This document shows positions 37,668 through 50,035 of a stretch of DNA of 64,000 nt, in pieces. Every line of letters begins with the position of its first letter. The first letter of the stretch is position 1. The notes under the pieces were generated by a model, which was not told where the DNA came from, made no database searches, and saw only the letters and a list, made by a program, of their open reading frames with translations. The DNA comes from Drosophila persimilis (taxonomy: Eukaryota > Arthropoda > Insecta > Diptera > Drosophilidae). The stretch covers positions 10,788,001 through 10,852,000 of the forward strand of contig NW_020825298.1 of assembly GCF_003286085.1 (NCBI RefSeq), read 5' to 3'. The translations under genes and the position numbers were made by a program.

Positions 37668-37895
37668 CCGCGTGGCGGCGAATGACAGGGACCGCTTCAT
37701 CTTGATTCGTGGCAATTCTGTTGATCCTTTCGCTGCTGTTGCCGATGCTGTTGCCGTCGTGGCGGCCATTTCCGATAACATTGCACGCTTGCCACATTTC
37801 CATCGATAGAATGCATACAACACGGCGATAACTGCAATGCTGACTGCCAATGTAAACATCGAGAAACTCAATTTAATTTGAGGTGGGAAAACCAT
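37668..37895 (-). CDS. First coding exon of a second gene: N-terminal membrane anchor
   Basis: A 76-codon exon from ATG 37895, with an in-frame TAA 21 bases upstream of the ATG and no plausible acceptor between, to a donor CGG|GTAAAT after 37668 (phase 0). Residues 9-30 form a clear membrane segment (SFSMFTLAVSIAVIAVLYAF), followed at once by basic YRWKCGKR. This predicts a signal-anchor with the C-terminus in the cytosol. The rest is Ala/Thr-rich, then basic (PRIKMKRSLSFAATR), with RSLS as a possible kinase site. Its phase-0 end matches only the phase-0 acceptor at 21135 among those seen, linking it to the left-hand exon set. It resembles short N-terminal anchors of synaptotagmin- or C2-type proteins in layout only. 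I do not recognise the gene. Confidence 0.65.
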
Positions 37896-40789
37896 TTCGA
37901 GAATTTTCTTCGATTAGATTTTGACGCGTTATACAAAAAATAAATGTGTGACAACTTTCTCCTTGTTTTTTTTTGTTTTGTTTTTATAATTATACTTTAT
38001 TTATCGTATTTTTTGCTGTTGCTTGCTGTTTTACACATTTGCATAATATCGTATCGTATCGTTTACTGTCTAAGGTTTTTTTAAGAGCTAAAAATTAGTT
38101 GTGTTTTCTTTGGTTTTTTTTTTTTTACCAATCGCCTGGCGTTCTGTGAACATACCATTCTCTACCAAAGAATAGTTTTTGAATAGTTTACAATCGTATT
38201 ACAGAGAGAAAACTATCAATGGGACACACATGTATGTATCATTGGAAAAAATGGACAGTTAAACATAGTTTGAAGACTTAGCCTAAGGTTAACCATAGTT
38301 TAAAGACTAGTTTTGATCATTATTTTGTTTCGGATTACAAATACTTGCGGTTCCTATAGCTAGGGTGTTGGTCTGGTCTTTCAAAACTAAAAATTGAAAG
38401 GAATTTCTTGCGCTTTATGTGACATTTTTTTGTAAGTAATGTTTTCTGTATAATACATAGCCTTGATGGCGGTTTATCCTCTGGAATTTTGGGATTGGTG
38501 GGAGTTTGGAATGCAATTTTTTGAATTTTTAAAGATTTCTTACCAGCTTTTCCTCGTTTTATATGAGACACCAGACCAACATAACATACAAACACACTCT
38601 CTTCGAAAATCCAACCCTTAAATCTATTACTTTTTCATAACTTTTTATGACATTTTTTTCGGTATATTTTAAATAGATTTTATTTTGGAATTAAATTACG
38701 ATTTAAATATTTTTCTTTGGTTTTGTTTTATGTACAATGCCCTTAGACTTTAATTATGCATTTAAAATTGTTACTATTTCTATGGGGGTTTGGTTAAATA
38801 TGCGCAGCATTTATTTATAATTTAATTGAATTTATTTAACTAAATTTCTATGCATAATTTGTTGCGCAAATACACCTTTTTTTTCTTTTGTTTTTGGTAG
38901 CTTGAAAAATAAATGCTTCAATTATGGCAATTTATTAGTTTTGAATATTTCATAACAGAGTTTTCGGAACAAGTTTACGGATTAAAGATGCAATAAATTT
39001 TCTGTTTTTCGGTGCAGTATTTTTTGTATATCACTGAGTGCTGAAAAGGGGCGCGGGGGAGGGGCAGTGTTGCAACAAAAATGACATTTTACAAACCATT
39101 TTGATGGCTTAGAGCTGAGTGTCTTTTCATCAAAATACGACAAAAACCAATAAAAGCTTGGAAAATTCCTTAATTTTACGTGAGTTTACAAAATAATTCT
39201 TTCACTTTCTGGCAGTTTAATATTTAAATTGAATTCTGTTGATTATTCCATCTATTTTTCATGCATTCCTTTTTTGTTGGTTTTAGTTTTAGATTTAATT
39301 CCTTTTTTTTTCTGTTACGTGTTTGCTATTTTAATTTTCATATTTTTTTCCTCTGGTTTTTGCCTGTCTGTCTGTCTGTGTATTTATACTGTATTTTATT
39401 TGGTAATATATACCTGCTAGAATTTAAATGCAACTCTCCCTTGGACTCCCTTTTGACTGGCAGCTTAATGTTTCAACTTGTTGTGGCAACAATTTAATAC
39501 AACCTGCAACCAGTGTCCAGGTCGTGGCTTACTATTTACAGATTCGTCAGAGTAAAGACCATTTTTTTATTCCATTAAGATATCCTATACTAACGTCTAT
39601 ACAATGTAAAAAATAATACAAACTGTAGAAAACCCCTCGGATTTGTGTGTGCGAAAATGAATGGAAATTGATGCACTCTGATTTTGTCAATTCGAATCGT
39701 GAGTGGCGCTGAGGGCATTGTCCATTGGCAAATTAATTTGCAAATTTACACAATCTAATTTTGCACCCGAGGAGGAGGTCAGGTCACGCGACACTGGACA
39801 CTGGACCCAGGACCAATTGTTAATTTGTAATTACAATTTTTGCATTATTGTAAACGCTGACAATGGAGAACAATTGAAATTAGCAGCGCAATTAGTCGAT
39901 CCGTGCAAACAAATATTCGCTTTCCAATTTAATGCCCCAATAGAGACAAAAGCTAATGAGGAGCCCAGCGCCCAAAGCCCAAAGCCCAGAGCCCAGACCC
40001 CAGAGCGGAGCGCAACAGTGCAGAAAACTCTACGAATTTTTGCCTTTGGTAAAGTTTTGATTTTCTATATTTACCCTCTCCTTTCTTTGCTCTTCGCTCT
40101 ATTTTTGGGCGTTGAAAAAGCAATTAAATGCACATTTTGTCGCTTTTATTTGATTTAAACCCACCAAAAATTTCCATATTTTCCACAGAAACCAAAAAAA
40201 AATTCAAAAAAAAAACATATACTAGAGAAAAACCTCAAAAGGTGGCTTTTGTGTTTGGCTGTGTTTTGGTTGAAACAATGGGCCAGACCAGAATAACAAT
40301 TTTACCAGCATATTATGGTGGTGTTATTGTGCCCGCCCGGCCACAGGCTCGCAATAAAATGCTATCCTCTCTCAATAAAATACCAAAAAATAAGAACAAT
40401 AAATGATTATTTAAATGCGAAAATCTGAGTGGAAATAAAGTGGCTGCGTTACTCCCAAAAAAATGATTATATTTGCTTAGTGGTTTAATTTTACTGCTGT
40501 TCTATTGCCTAGTGTTTTTGGTATACTTGGTTGGTATTTTTTTATGAATTTTTTTTTTGTGGTATATTTGTGTTTGTATTTGTATTGTAAATGTTTTGTG
40601 TTTGATTGCGGTGTTGTTGGTATTTTTCCTGAAAATCTTTTTTAAAATGTAGTTTGATAGGAGGAAGCATTCGTTAAAATTTTGATAAAAAGCTAACTTC
40701 ATACCATAAAGAATAATCCTAAAAAATACCATTTACAATATAAAAATTCATGGAGTAAAAAATACTTAAAAACTAATAATGGAAAACAT
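37896..40789. other. Interval between the receptor's inferred 3' end and the second gene
   Basis: Very A/T-rich. It should contain the 5' leader and promoter of the exon at 37668-37895 and possibly a longer 3' untranslated region of the receptor gene. TATCGTATCGTATCG occurs at 38047-38061. A GTATTT-type repeat block begins at about 40500. Short open frames such as those at 38335-38595 and 39703-40158 lack support. Confidence 0.5.
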
Positions 40790-40960
40790 TTTATTTCTAC
40801 TCCAAGTTAAATACTAGTTTTTGGTATATTTATAGTATATTTCTTAGCATACTTTTAGTATTTTGTGTGGTATTTTTTTGGTATTTCTCTGAATTTCTTC
40901 AATTTTTTTACATTTACAATACGTTTTTCGTTTTTCATGTGTTTTTTGGTCGAAATAGGC
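40500..40960. repeat. Degenerate GTATTT/TAGTATTTT array
   Basis: T-rich DNA with many GGTATTTTTT, AGTATTTT and GTATATTT words. Related arrays lie at 42.5, 45.1 and 53.5 kb. Confidence 0.6.
40790..40795 (-). terminator. Candidate poly(A) signal AATAAA
   Basis: First canonical AATAAA (minus strand) after the inferred stop codon, about 390 bases downstream. Many more A/T hexamers follow, so the true 3' end is not fixed. Confidence 0.25.
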
Positions 40961-41182
40961 TCATTTTTATACTGATTTTGGTTTTTGGTTTTGCTTTTGT
41001 TAGCAAATTTCACGCTCACTTAAACAGCTAAAAATTCAAATTGTTTAATCTTTTTTTTGCGTGTGGTATACTTACTTAAATGCTAATGTCAAATTGTTGC
41101 TCTGTTGCTCTGTTGCTTTGTTGTTGTTGTTGCTGTTGTTGCTGTTGCTGTGGTTGTTGTCTCTCCTTAACTGGCAATTAGT

Positions 41183-41211
41183 TTAATTTGCCAAATCCTG
41201 TATTATATCCG
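41183..41211 (-). CDS. fred: Candidate terminal coding exon of the Ed/Fred-type receptor
   Basis: On the minus strand a good acceptor (GTTCGTTTCGTTGCAG) is followed by two bases that complete the phase-1 codon of exon 50036-50434. Eight codons and a TAA follow, giving a C-terminus ADIIQDLAN. Downstream of the stop the sequence is CAACAG-rich and then A-rich, as expected for a 3' untranslated region. The exon is tiny and the evidence is acceptor quality, matching phase, a nearby stop and position; chance cannot be excluded. The end lacks the EIIV PDZ-binding motif known from Ed, which fits fred better. I found no EIIV-encoding alternative between 15.5 and 50 kb. Confidence 0.4.
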
Positions 41212-42519
41212 CTGCAACGAAACGAACATCGATTTGTGTGTTGTGTTTTAGTGCGATTTAAGCTCATTAATAAATATTGTTTATTTTTTTTTTGTATTTT
41301 GTTTTATTTGAAAATGCAATTTAAATTAATTAATGCAGTTTGATGAGAGGCTAGGCGCCGCATAGCCGCCGCCTGTCTGCCGCCCCGTTAAGCCATTAAT
41401 TTGTATGAAACACAAGAGTATTATGCATTATAATATTCGCCCCCCCCCCACCACTGGGGGATTGGGGTCAGTCGCTTGTTTGAATTTGAATAGAGAGAGA
41501 GAGAGAGAGAGAGGAGCGGCACAAAAAAATATTTATATAGTATACTTATATATATTGAAATTTTATATTTATAAATATAAATTCGTTTTTGTTTGTGCCG
41601 CTCCAAATGCATTTGCATTCAATCAGCATAATGCTACAGCACTCTCCACTCAATAGGGGTTGGGGAGGGGCTGGTTTTGATACCCCATCTATCTGCATTT
41701 ATAGCCCATCCATAACCCATACGAGTATTCCATTCTGGTGTGTATTTGGTGTGATTTGAAGCGTATGGATGCTGCTGCTGCTGTTCGATGGAAAAACTGA
41801 ATTCAAATGCCAAAACACTTCACACACGCCACGCCACTTGTCACCCCATACAACACCTCTGAATCTCCTAGCCGTGCAACACGTTCTCCTCCACACTTTT
41901 GCGCTGATTCGGTGGCAACACTTTATGCACTTTGACTTGTGCCTCGCCTCTCTGACAATTGCAACTTTTGCATAAATACATTTTCCTGCATTTTCCATAG
42001 ATCCAGGCACCCCCAACCCTCACCCCTGCCCCTGCCCCTGCCCACCTTTTTTCAAGTCAAGTGGAATTGTGGAAAGTCTGGCACAATAAAATACTTTTCA
42101 GATTCGTTTTCCTGATGCACAGCACAGAATTTATCTCCGTTGCCGCAGAGTTTTGTTTGGTTTTTAGCCAAATGCATTTGCAGCAAAGCTTTTCCTCTGA
42201 TTCCTGTCTCTTTGCCGGGGGTTTTCCCCACCCCGCCCCCCTCCCCTCCCCCATCCAGCCACAACCAACTCAAACAGTTTTCGCTTGGAAAACTCAATTA
42301 ACGCTTACTTTTTTTTTCGTGCTGCTGCTGTTTATACCCCCGGTAATTGTGGAGTGTTTTTGGGGTCGATTGGGGGTTTTTGAGAGATGAGCGACAGAAT
42401 ACTCGTAAGTGTTCTTTTTCAAAATCAACGAAAGAGTCGCTATGGGGGATGTAGAAGAAGACGAAGGAGTAGTTTCTAATATGAAACACTAGATCTTGTG
42501 GGGGAATTCTTTTCAGTAT

Positions 42520-43030
42520 TTTCTGTATTTTTTCTCTCCATATATTATTTTTTTGTAATATCTAATAGGATTTCTGGTATAAGGTATTCTTCAGTATTTT
42601 TCGGTATTTTTTAGTAGGGTTTTCAGTATGCACAACCATGCACGCTGATGCAGTTTTTAGTCTTTTTTGGTATTTTTTTGTATTTTCTGTGAAAGCCTGC
42701 ACCCTTAACAAGTTTTAAGTATTTTTGTTGTCTTTTCCAAATATTTAGTATATTTCATATACAAGTCTTAAGTATTTTTCTATAAGTTTTTCGGTAGTAG
42801 CAATCAAATATTTTTCAAAAATTGTTCCAAGATCTTGCACCCTGATGAAGTTTTCAGTATTTTATTTTTATGTTTTAGTATTCAGTATTTTCTGCCAAGC
42901 CACTGCGCCTTCATAAACTTTAGTACTTAAGTACTAAAGTAAACTTAATTAGTATTCAGTATTTTTTGGTATTTTTTTGGTATTTTCACTAGTTTTCACT
43001 AGTCTAGTTTTCAGTATTAATCAAGTTTTT
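42520..43030. repeat. GTATTT array with recurring CACCCTGATG islands
   Basis: T-rich repeats (TTTTCAGTATTTT, GGTATTTTTT) are interrupted at intervals of very roughly 100-200 bp by GCACCCTGATGAAG-like or GCACCCTTAAC-like words (42652, 42707, 42838), suggesting a decayed longer unit. Confidence 0.65.
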
Positions 43031-45119
43031 ACATTTTCATCTTAGAATCTTTGCAACAATATAGGGAACCCCGAAGTCGTAGCACTAGCTAGAGGGGATT
43101 TTGGTTTTTCTTTTAAAGCGAATGAGCGGGGGAGTCAAGCACCGCACAGCAGCACAAAATTTGACACGGTCGTTTGAGCTTTATGGCAAACGTTCTCTCG
43201 TTCGTTTGGTCGGTGGTCGCTTGTTGTTATGTTTCATTACCTAATAAACATTTTATGGGTGGGCAGTGGGAGGGGGGAGTGGCTCCTGGTCAAAACAGAA
43301 AGACAGACAACCTACAGGCAAATTGGTAAATTGTTTGAAAATATGCATTACACTGCCCCAACAGCGAGCCCAAAACGGGGGCCCCCTTTTAACCGACCGC
43401 CACTCGACATCCAGGACATCCCCGTTTTCCTTCCGCTTTCGGCAGCGCAAAACCATTTTCCCAGTGCCATGTAATTAACAAGCTGCAAAACGGCTCCAAT
43501 GGGCTGGCAATGAGTTTTTACCGACAAGCTTTTCTTTCTTTTCTTTTTTTTTTCGTGGGTTGGCAAAGAGTTGATTAACTATCGAATGGCGGTTCGGGAT
43601 TCATAAATTAAATGCAGCCTCTGCCGAGAGCCTGCACAAAGTAAAGTTTTTGAGGGTAAAAGTTTCCTTTCTGGGTCAATGTTCAATTAATGTTGAATGT
43701 TTTTAATGTTTATAATTATTTTATTTCGATGAATGCCAGAAATGGGTTAACATTAAATATTTGTACATCAATAAAACTCATTAAAAAAGCACTAGTAAAC
43801 CACTTTTAATAAGTTACTACAATTAATATATATTTAGTCTTTATACTTTTCAGGTAGAAAGATGAAAAGTCCTTTTCTTATAATGAATATTTATACTGAT
43901 GATCGGGTAAGTCGAAAGAAGTTAGCTTTTAGCAAATATTTATCTAAATTTTTGTATATTTTAAACGATTTTATTGTATATTTTCCGCTTAAGAGTATCT
44001 GAAATTCATTGTGTGTTCCACTGACTCTCAAAGACCCCTTGTACTCTTCCCCGTCCTTTTTTTGGCCTCTTGCTTTATCCTTTCTCTTCGTTCAACCGCC
44101 TGCCGTTCACCTCATCGTCAGCTGATAGTCGGGATGGCTTTTGTTGGCTCATAAAACATGCCGCAGCAAGGTGTTGCCTGTGTCTGGGATGCCACGATCC
44201 CTACTGCCCTCCTCTTTCGCTCACCTTTTCTCTCTCTCTCTCTGTCTCACTTTCTCTTGCTGCCTTTTGTGGGGCTCGCTCTTGTATTTATGCCTATGAA
44301 TATTTCATTTAATTGAAGCGCATTCATTACCAACCACACAACAGACTCCCCCATGCCCCCTGCCCCATGCCCCCTGCCCCCCGCTGCCAGGGCCATACTT
44401 TGGAGGAAGTATCTCTGGCAGGGATACCCTGGCCTCGATGCTGCCGCCGCACTTTTGGCGTTGTAATTAAAATAAATTTATTACGTAAAATGTTTTGCCA
44501 AAAATTTGTCGAAAGCTGTGGCCAGGCCAGGGCGCCCCATGGCGGCATAATAAATAATGCTGGAAGGTGTACTGTACTGCCAGTATCTCAATGTGTGTGT
44601 GTGTGTTTCCCTGAATGTATGTTTAATGATCTGTGTACATTGTACTCCTGTGTGTGTGTGTTTTCGACTGCCCTACGGAAATTGATGCGGTTAATATGCT
44701 TCCAATTGTTAATTTTTGCATTTCGTTTGCACGATACTCCCCCACACAAAAACACAGCGAAGGGGAGACAAAAAAAAACAAACACTCACCCACACACACA
44801 CGAAAAACCTAGTAGAAAAACGTTGAAAATCTAATCAACGGCAAAACGCAGCCGACCAACAAATTTAATGGATAACCAAATAAATTTATGATTACTCGTG
44901 TTTGTGGATATTCCCCAGAATTCAATTTTATTTGAGAAGAAATAGAAAAAAAAAATACAGACTGAAATTAAATTAAAACGATTTATGACTGGGATTGTTT
45001 GATTTATTTGTTGGTGGTCATTATTTTGGGATTATTTTGGGTTTTGGTGCCAAATGTGTTTTCCCAGCCTCAGGGAATGTACAAACGATATTTTTAAAAA
45101 TTATTTAAACAAATTCGAC

Positions 45120-45660
45120 TACATTTTGGGTATCCTAGTAGTAGTAGTATTTATAAAACAATTTTTTTGGTATGTAGTATTTTCTGCCAGCAGCTGGCAG
45201 TATTTATGGTATATTTTCAGTAATTTTTGTTGTACTATATTTTAGTATTTGAGTATTTTCTGCACCCTGATTTACATTGCAGTACGTACAGTATTTTTTC
45301 CGTATTTTTTACCTTTCTATGTATTTTCTACAAGACCCTGTACCCTGATCTATTTCTCAGTATGTATAGTATTATTTCAGTAGTTATTTATAGGTATTTC
45401 TTTAGTATTCAGTATCTTGAAAAAGAATCAGCAACTTGACCTAATTTTGAGTATTGATAATATTTTTTCATTATTTGTTTGGTATTTCTGGTATATTTTG
45501 AGTATTGGTAGTATTTTTTTCAGTATTTTTATAGCTATTACTTTGGTATTTAGTATTTACTGCCAGAATATGTACCTTGATCTTATTTTCAGTATTTTTT
45601 TTTAGTATCTTCAGAAGATTGACTTCTCAGATTTGTAGAGTATTTTTTGCAGTATTCTGC
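45120..45660. repeat. GTATTT array with CACCCTGAT islands, second block
   Basis: Same organisation as the 42.5-kb block: GCACCCTGATTTAC (45262), GTACCCTGATCTATTTC (45339) and GTACCTTGATCTTA (45571) set in T-rich AGTATTTT repeats. Confidence 0.65.
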
Positions 45661-46679
45661 GCTCTCCTCTCATCAAATTTCAATGTCTGGAGATATTCCC
45701 TTCCTTACTATTGCAGGCGTTCCACTAACTTCTGTTTAATCTCAACAACTTTTTGGGAAAGAATAATTCCAAGAACATTTCCCTGAATCAACTTTCAATC
45801 TCTTTGGAAATTTCTTATCGGAAATTCCTTCAAAATTTAGTACGAAATTCCTCGAATTTCCACAGAAGTTGCCCGAGATAATGATTTCAAGAACAACAGT
45901 GCCATGCAATGCCACTCGAACGCTGTTGCAATTCAATCCAGCGAATAGAGTGAAAGAACGCGGCGCTTCGTGATTTGTATTGGTCCTCCATTTGTCCGTT
46001 TGGCTTTGGCTTTTGTCTGTGGGAAAACACAAGCCACCCGTCGATCCCGCGCCCCCCCCACAAATCGGCAATTGAATTGCGAAAATCGTAGAAAAGTCAA
46101 AAGCATTGCATACTGTACTTTGGCGAGCAATTTTTTGGGGCATGGCATGGCATGGAAACACAACAGAGGAAAATACTTTCGTGCTGCTTGCTTTCCCATT
46201 ACTTTCTACGTTTGCTTCTATGGTCATCAAAGTCGAACAGAGAGAGAGAGAGAGAGCGAAATAGAGATAGCGAGAGGGTTAACAAGATTCGTCGGTTGTT
46301 GTTTCTGTTGTTGGCCTTTATTGCTTTAAACTGGCCCTCGAATGGGGGCCACTCCGCCACTCCACTTGCCGTTGAAGTGGTAGGTACCGCTGAAGAGGTT
46401 CAAGGAGGCATGGCAGGGCAGGGCAGGGCAGGGCAGGCGAAAAAGCAAAGATGGTAAAAGCATAAAAGCAAACTGAAGCAACTGTAGCCAGGAGGAGTCT
46501 TCCCGTAGTAGTCTTCATCTAAGGGCATCAACTGACACTCTCTTTTGTGCACTTTTTTTTTGCATTTTTTGTTCGCTCCGTTTTTGGGTTGCCCTTTCGA
46601 TCGAGGGGGTATTCAAATTTTCGAGCATTGTTTGTTTTGGTGAGTGGCATTCTAGGCATCTACGAAACAACACAAATCT

Positions 46680-46870
46680 GTCTTCCGTTCGATTATTAAT
46701 CGACAAATACCTTCCACAATCGATTCTTATGCGTTGCCTTCGATAAGTGATCGATTACTAGGGTTTCCCATCGATTAATGCACTTTACTGTGTTTACTAA
46801 TCGAGAATTTATCGAACCAGATGTTTTACCTTCGATATTTATCGATAAATTAGTTACAAGTCTCCTTTTT
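46680..46870. repeat. Cluster of ATCGAT motifs
   Basis: ATCGAC, ATCGATTC, GATCGATTAC, CATCGATTAATG, TATCGAACC and TTATCGATAAAT within 190 bp. Confidence 0.7.
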
Positions 46871-47779
46871 TAGGCCTTGCAGGGTATTTCCAACTTCCAC
46901 TCAACCTTCTCCCCCTTCTATGGCTATGTTTTTGCCTTGTCTTGCGCTGGCATATTTTCATAGTCCCCACAACGCCAGGGCCTACAGTCTTCCAGGTCTC
47001 CTTTTTGATTCGTTGCTTTGTGGCCAAAAATGCGGCAGACGACTCCAGCGAGAGAGAGAGAGAGCGAAAGAGAGTCCTTAGAGTCTTTGGCCATGGCTTT
47101 TGTTTTAATTGAAATGTTTTTGCTGCTCCTTGCAGTCCTTGCAGCTGGTCCTGCAGCAGCAGCAGCAGCAGCAGCAGCAGCTTCTCCTTTAAGCCGATTA
47201 GAAGCAGTTCATAATGTATACGGCTAAATATGAAAGAGCTGTTACCCCCCGCTCTGTCCAGCCCGCTCAATGGTTGGGAAAACAATTGTTTTGGGTCTGC
47301 ATCCTGTGGAGAGACCGCAGTGGTCAGTCCTCACTTTGCTGACTGTCTAATTGTAGGAGCGTTTAGAAGATACCACACACGGATGTGGATGTGGAAGTGG
47401 AAGGAAATCTTATGCATAACTACAAAAAATCACGCATACGCCCCGTTCTCCGTGCCCCGTGCCCCGTGCACCGTGCACGTATGTGAGCATACTGAAAAAA
47501 ACCGCAAACTAGATGAAGCAAAATGCACTGGCAGTGGCAGTGGCAGTGGTAGTGGCAGTAAAAGCAGTAGCATTCGCATTTGCAATCCTTTTTATGCATT
47601 CCATGTGGCATTTGCCCCACATAGGACACAGGACACGGGACAATGGGGAGAACCAATCAATTCCTGAGGTAAAACCAGGGGCTTTGATGTTCGTTCTCTG
47701 CGGTTTGTTTAACAGCATCGCAATGAATAGTTGATGCGAAATTACAGAGCCGTCGAACGGAAATGAATGTGATCACATA

Positions 47780-48440
47780 GATGCGATGTTTTAATGGTTA
47801 ACGAGTTGGTTTTATAGAAAAACATCGAAATATCGATTAGTTTCTAGTTAATTAGGGAATTTTATGAATTTCAAGACATTTTACTATCGATAGGTGGAAG
47901 GGTTATCATACAAATTGCACCCGCAATGTATTTTAAGTACTTTCATTTATTGATAATACATTTTTTATAGATTATTTATCGATAAATACGTTCATGTATA
48001 TAATTTTTCAGTGCAACAATATTTCCTTGATGGTCTTTCGAAAAAAAGGTTCGATTAATTATCGATAACTATTTTTAGCGCTAGATTATTGTTAGAAAAA
48101 TCCATAAATATATGAACCAACAATAAGGCCTCGATAAAAAGTTTTATTGTTGACAATTTATCGATTAAAAATGTTCAAAATCGATTAGTTATAGAAAACA
48201 GCTTTTATAATTAATTACCTATCGATATCTGTGTTTAGCGATAGATAGTTATCGAAAAATAAATTCTGAAATAATATTTTGACCCAGAAAAAAATGTACC
48301 ATCTATTATGCTTCGATGAAATGTTTACCGCGATAATTTATCGATTAACACTTTGCACCATCGATCAGTTATAGAAAAATCGGTTGTACAATCGAGTACT
48401 CATCGAAGTTATATTGTTTATTTATCGATTAATATATTAC
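47780..48440. repeat. Long cluster of ATCGAT motifs, partly periodic
   Basis: More than a dozen ATCGAT/TATCGATA words, often set as AATTTATCGATTAA followed by ATCGATTAGTTATAGAAAA. The pairs near 48160-48195 and 48340-48380 suggest a unit of about 180 bp. Confidence 0.65.
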
Positions 48441-49529
48441 AGAAACCCTATCGCCAACAGAATATCCTTTTTATCCCTTCCTTGGCGATTCCCTACCACT
48501 GTCTGCCGCTGTCTCCGCTTCAATCTCCCTTAATACCACTGATGCTAGAGCACTGCCTTTCTCTCAGTCTCTATACAGATGTGTGTGTGTGTGTGTGTGC
48601 TTATGTTTGTATCCCTGTATTGCCCCTGCGAGCATGTGTGTGTGTGTGTTTGTATCTTTTTTTGTGCATGTGTTCGGTTTCTCTTCAGTGATTCACTTCA
48701 CTTACAGCTGGCAGCGTTGTTTGATTTTGATTTTGTAAAATATTTTCTGCTCCTGCATTTTACATTTTTAATAGCGCTCGCACTCGCACTCGCACTCGCT
48801 CTAGTCTCCGTCTCTCTCTCTCTCTCTCTCTTTTTCTCGGATTTGCCATAGTTTATTTTTGGTATTTTTCCAGTATTTTTACTCCTTTTTCGTTGGTGTT
48901 TTCCGTTGAAGAGGAGCCTGCAATAGTTGTCGCTGCAAGCGATTTGTTGTTTTTGATAGATGCGAAGAGGAGGCGGTGCATACCCTGGAATAAGGGTGGG
49001 GGTGCGTGTGGGGGCTGGTATGCTAACGGAATGTCCTAGAGCTGACTATTTTATGTGCATTTATCGTGCATCCTGCTGCTGTTGCTGCTGCTGCTGCTGC
49101 ATAAAAGGATATACAGATGCAAATTCTATATGTGGAATGGTTCTCGAGTGGAGTGCGGGCGCCTGGCATGGCGTGTCCTTGCCTGCCATTGTCCTGACAG
49201 TGAGGAAATTCTATTTTATTTATCTGGCCAGGCATCAGCTTGGAGCAGCAGGCACCAGCAGGCGGCAGCCAGCAGCCACCAGCCGGCACCAGCAAACTCT
49301 TATCCAAACATTTCCCCAACACTTAAGTGCATAATCAATCAAACTGATTTCTTAGTCGCCTGCTCAACCGATTTGGATAAGGATTGAGGATTGAGGAATG
49401 CAGCCTGGGATTCGGCCAGAAGAATGATTATTGCTACGAGAAACGGTCAGTATGTGGAAGGGGAATAAATTGATCGATTCCTTGTTGCTAAAATAATGTG
49501 AGAAATTTAATGTGTCGTAAGAATTTTAT

Positions 49530-50010
49530 GAATATCGATCAAATATCGAAAACTTTCTTTCGATAAATCAAATTTACGGCGTTTCCGATTTAAATATATT
49601 TATTTTATTTTTATTTGCGTTAAATGTTCACATATGTCGATATGTAATCGATAGTTTTCCCTTCCTTTTGTTAAATGTCGATACTTTCTTTCACGCCCGA
49701 CTGAACCTATATTTAGTTTAGATTTTCCTTCCAAATCCATGAAATTTTTAAAAAGGTTTTCATAATTTCGATAAAAAGATCGATAACTTTCTTGAAATAT
49801 ATCCTAGAAACACTTACAAACCACACCCAACTATTGGCTAGATCTCTAAATTGATACTTTTCATGCAAAATCTACGTTTATCGATAAATTTATAAAATTT
49901 ATATCGATTTTTATCGATACCAAAAAAAGTTCTTATATCTACAAATATCTATGCTTTTCTTTTCATATCATCTAAAATTCTAGATAAAAATATCGATAAA
50001 TTCCAATAAA
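49530..50010. repeat. Cluster of ATCGAT motifs abutting a splice donor
   Basis: ATCGAT words at short intervals including TTATCGATAAATT (49879) and TTTTTATCGATACC (49909), ending about 25 bp beyond the donor of exon 50036-50434. Confidence 0.65.
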
Positions 50011-50035
50011 TATATCGAAATGACTCAGGACTCAC

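Larger units (their letters stand above)
41212..50035 (-). other. Intron of the receptor gene between cytoplasmic exon and inferred last exon
   Basis: 8.8 kb without a supported exon. It contains a GA microsatellite (41490-41512), GTATTT-type arrays (42520-43030, 45120-45660), a GGCAG run (46412-46436), ATCGAT blocks (46680-46870, 47780-48440, 49530-50010), a CAG run (47152-47182), GT microsatellites (44593-44606, 48579-48598) and CT-rich DNA at 48815-48835. Confidence 0.6.

Noticed and set aside
45742..46230. 162-codon minus-strand frame containing LEIII, considered as the Ed-like EIIV terminus
   Set aside because: The motif is internal and not followed by a stop in the needed register, and no acceptor of the right phase precedes it.
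48353..48851. Cys/Val-rich frames near 48.4-48.9 kb
   Set aside because: Generated by GT and CT microsatellites.
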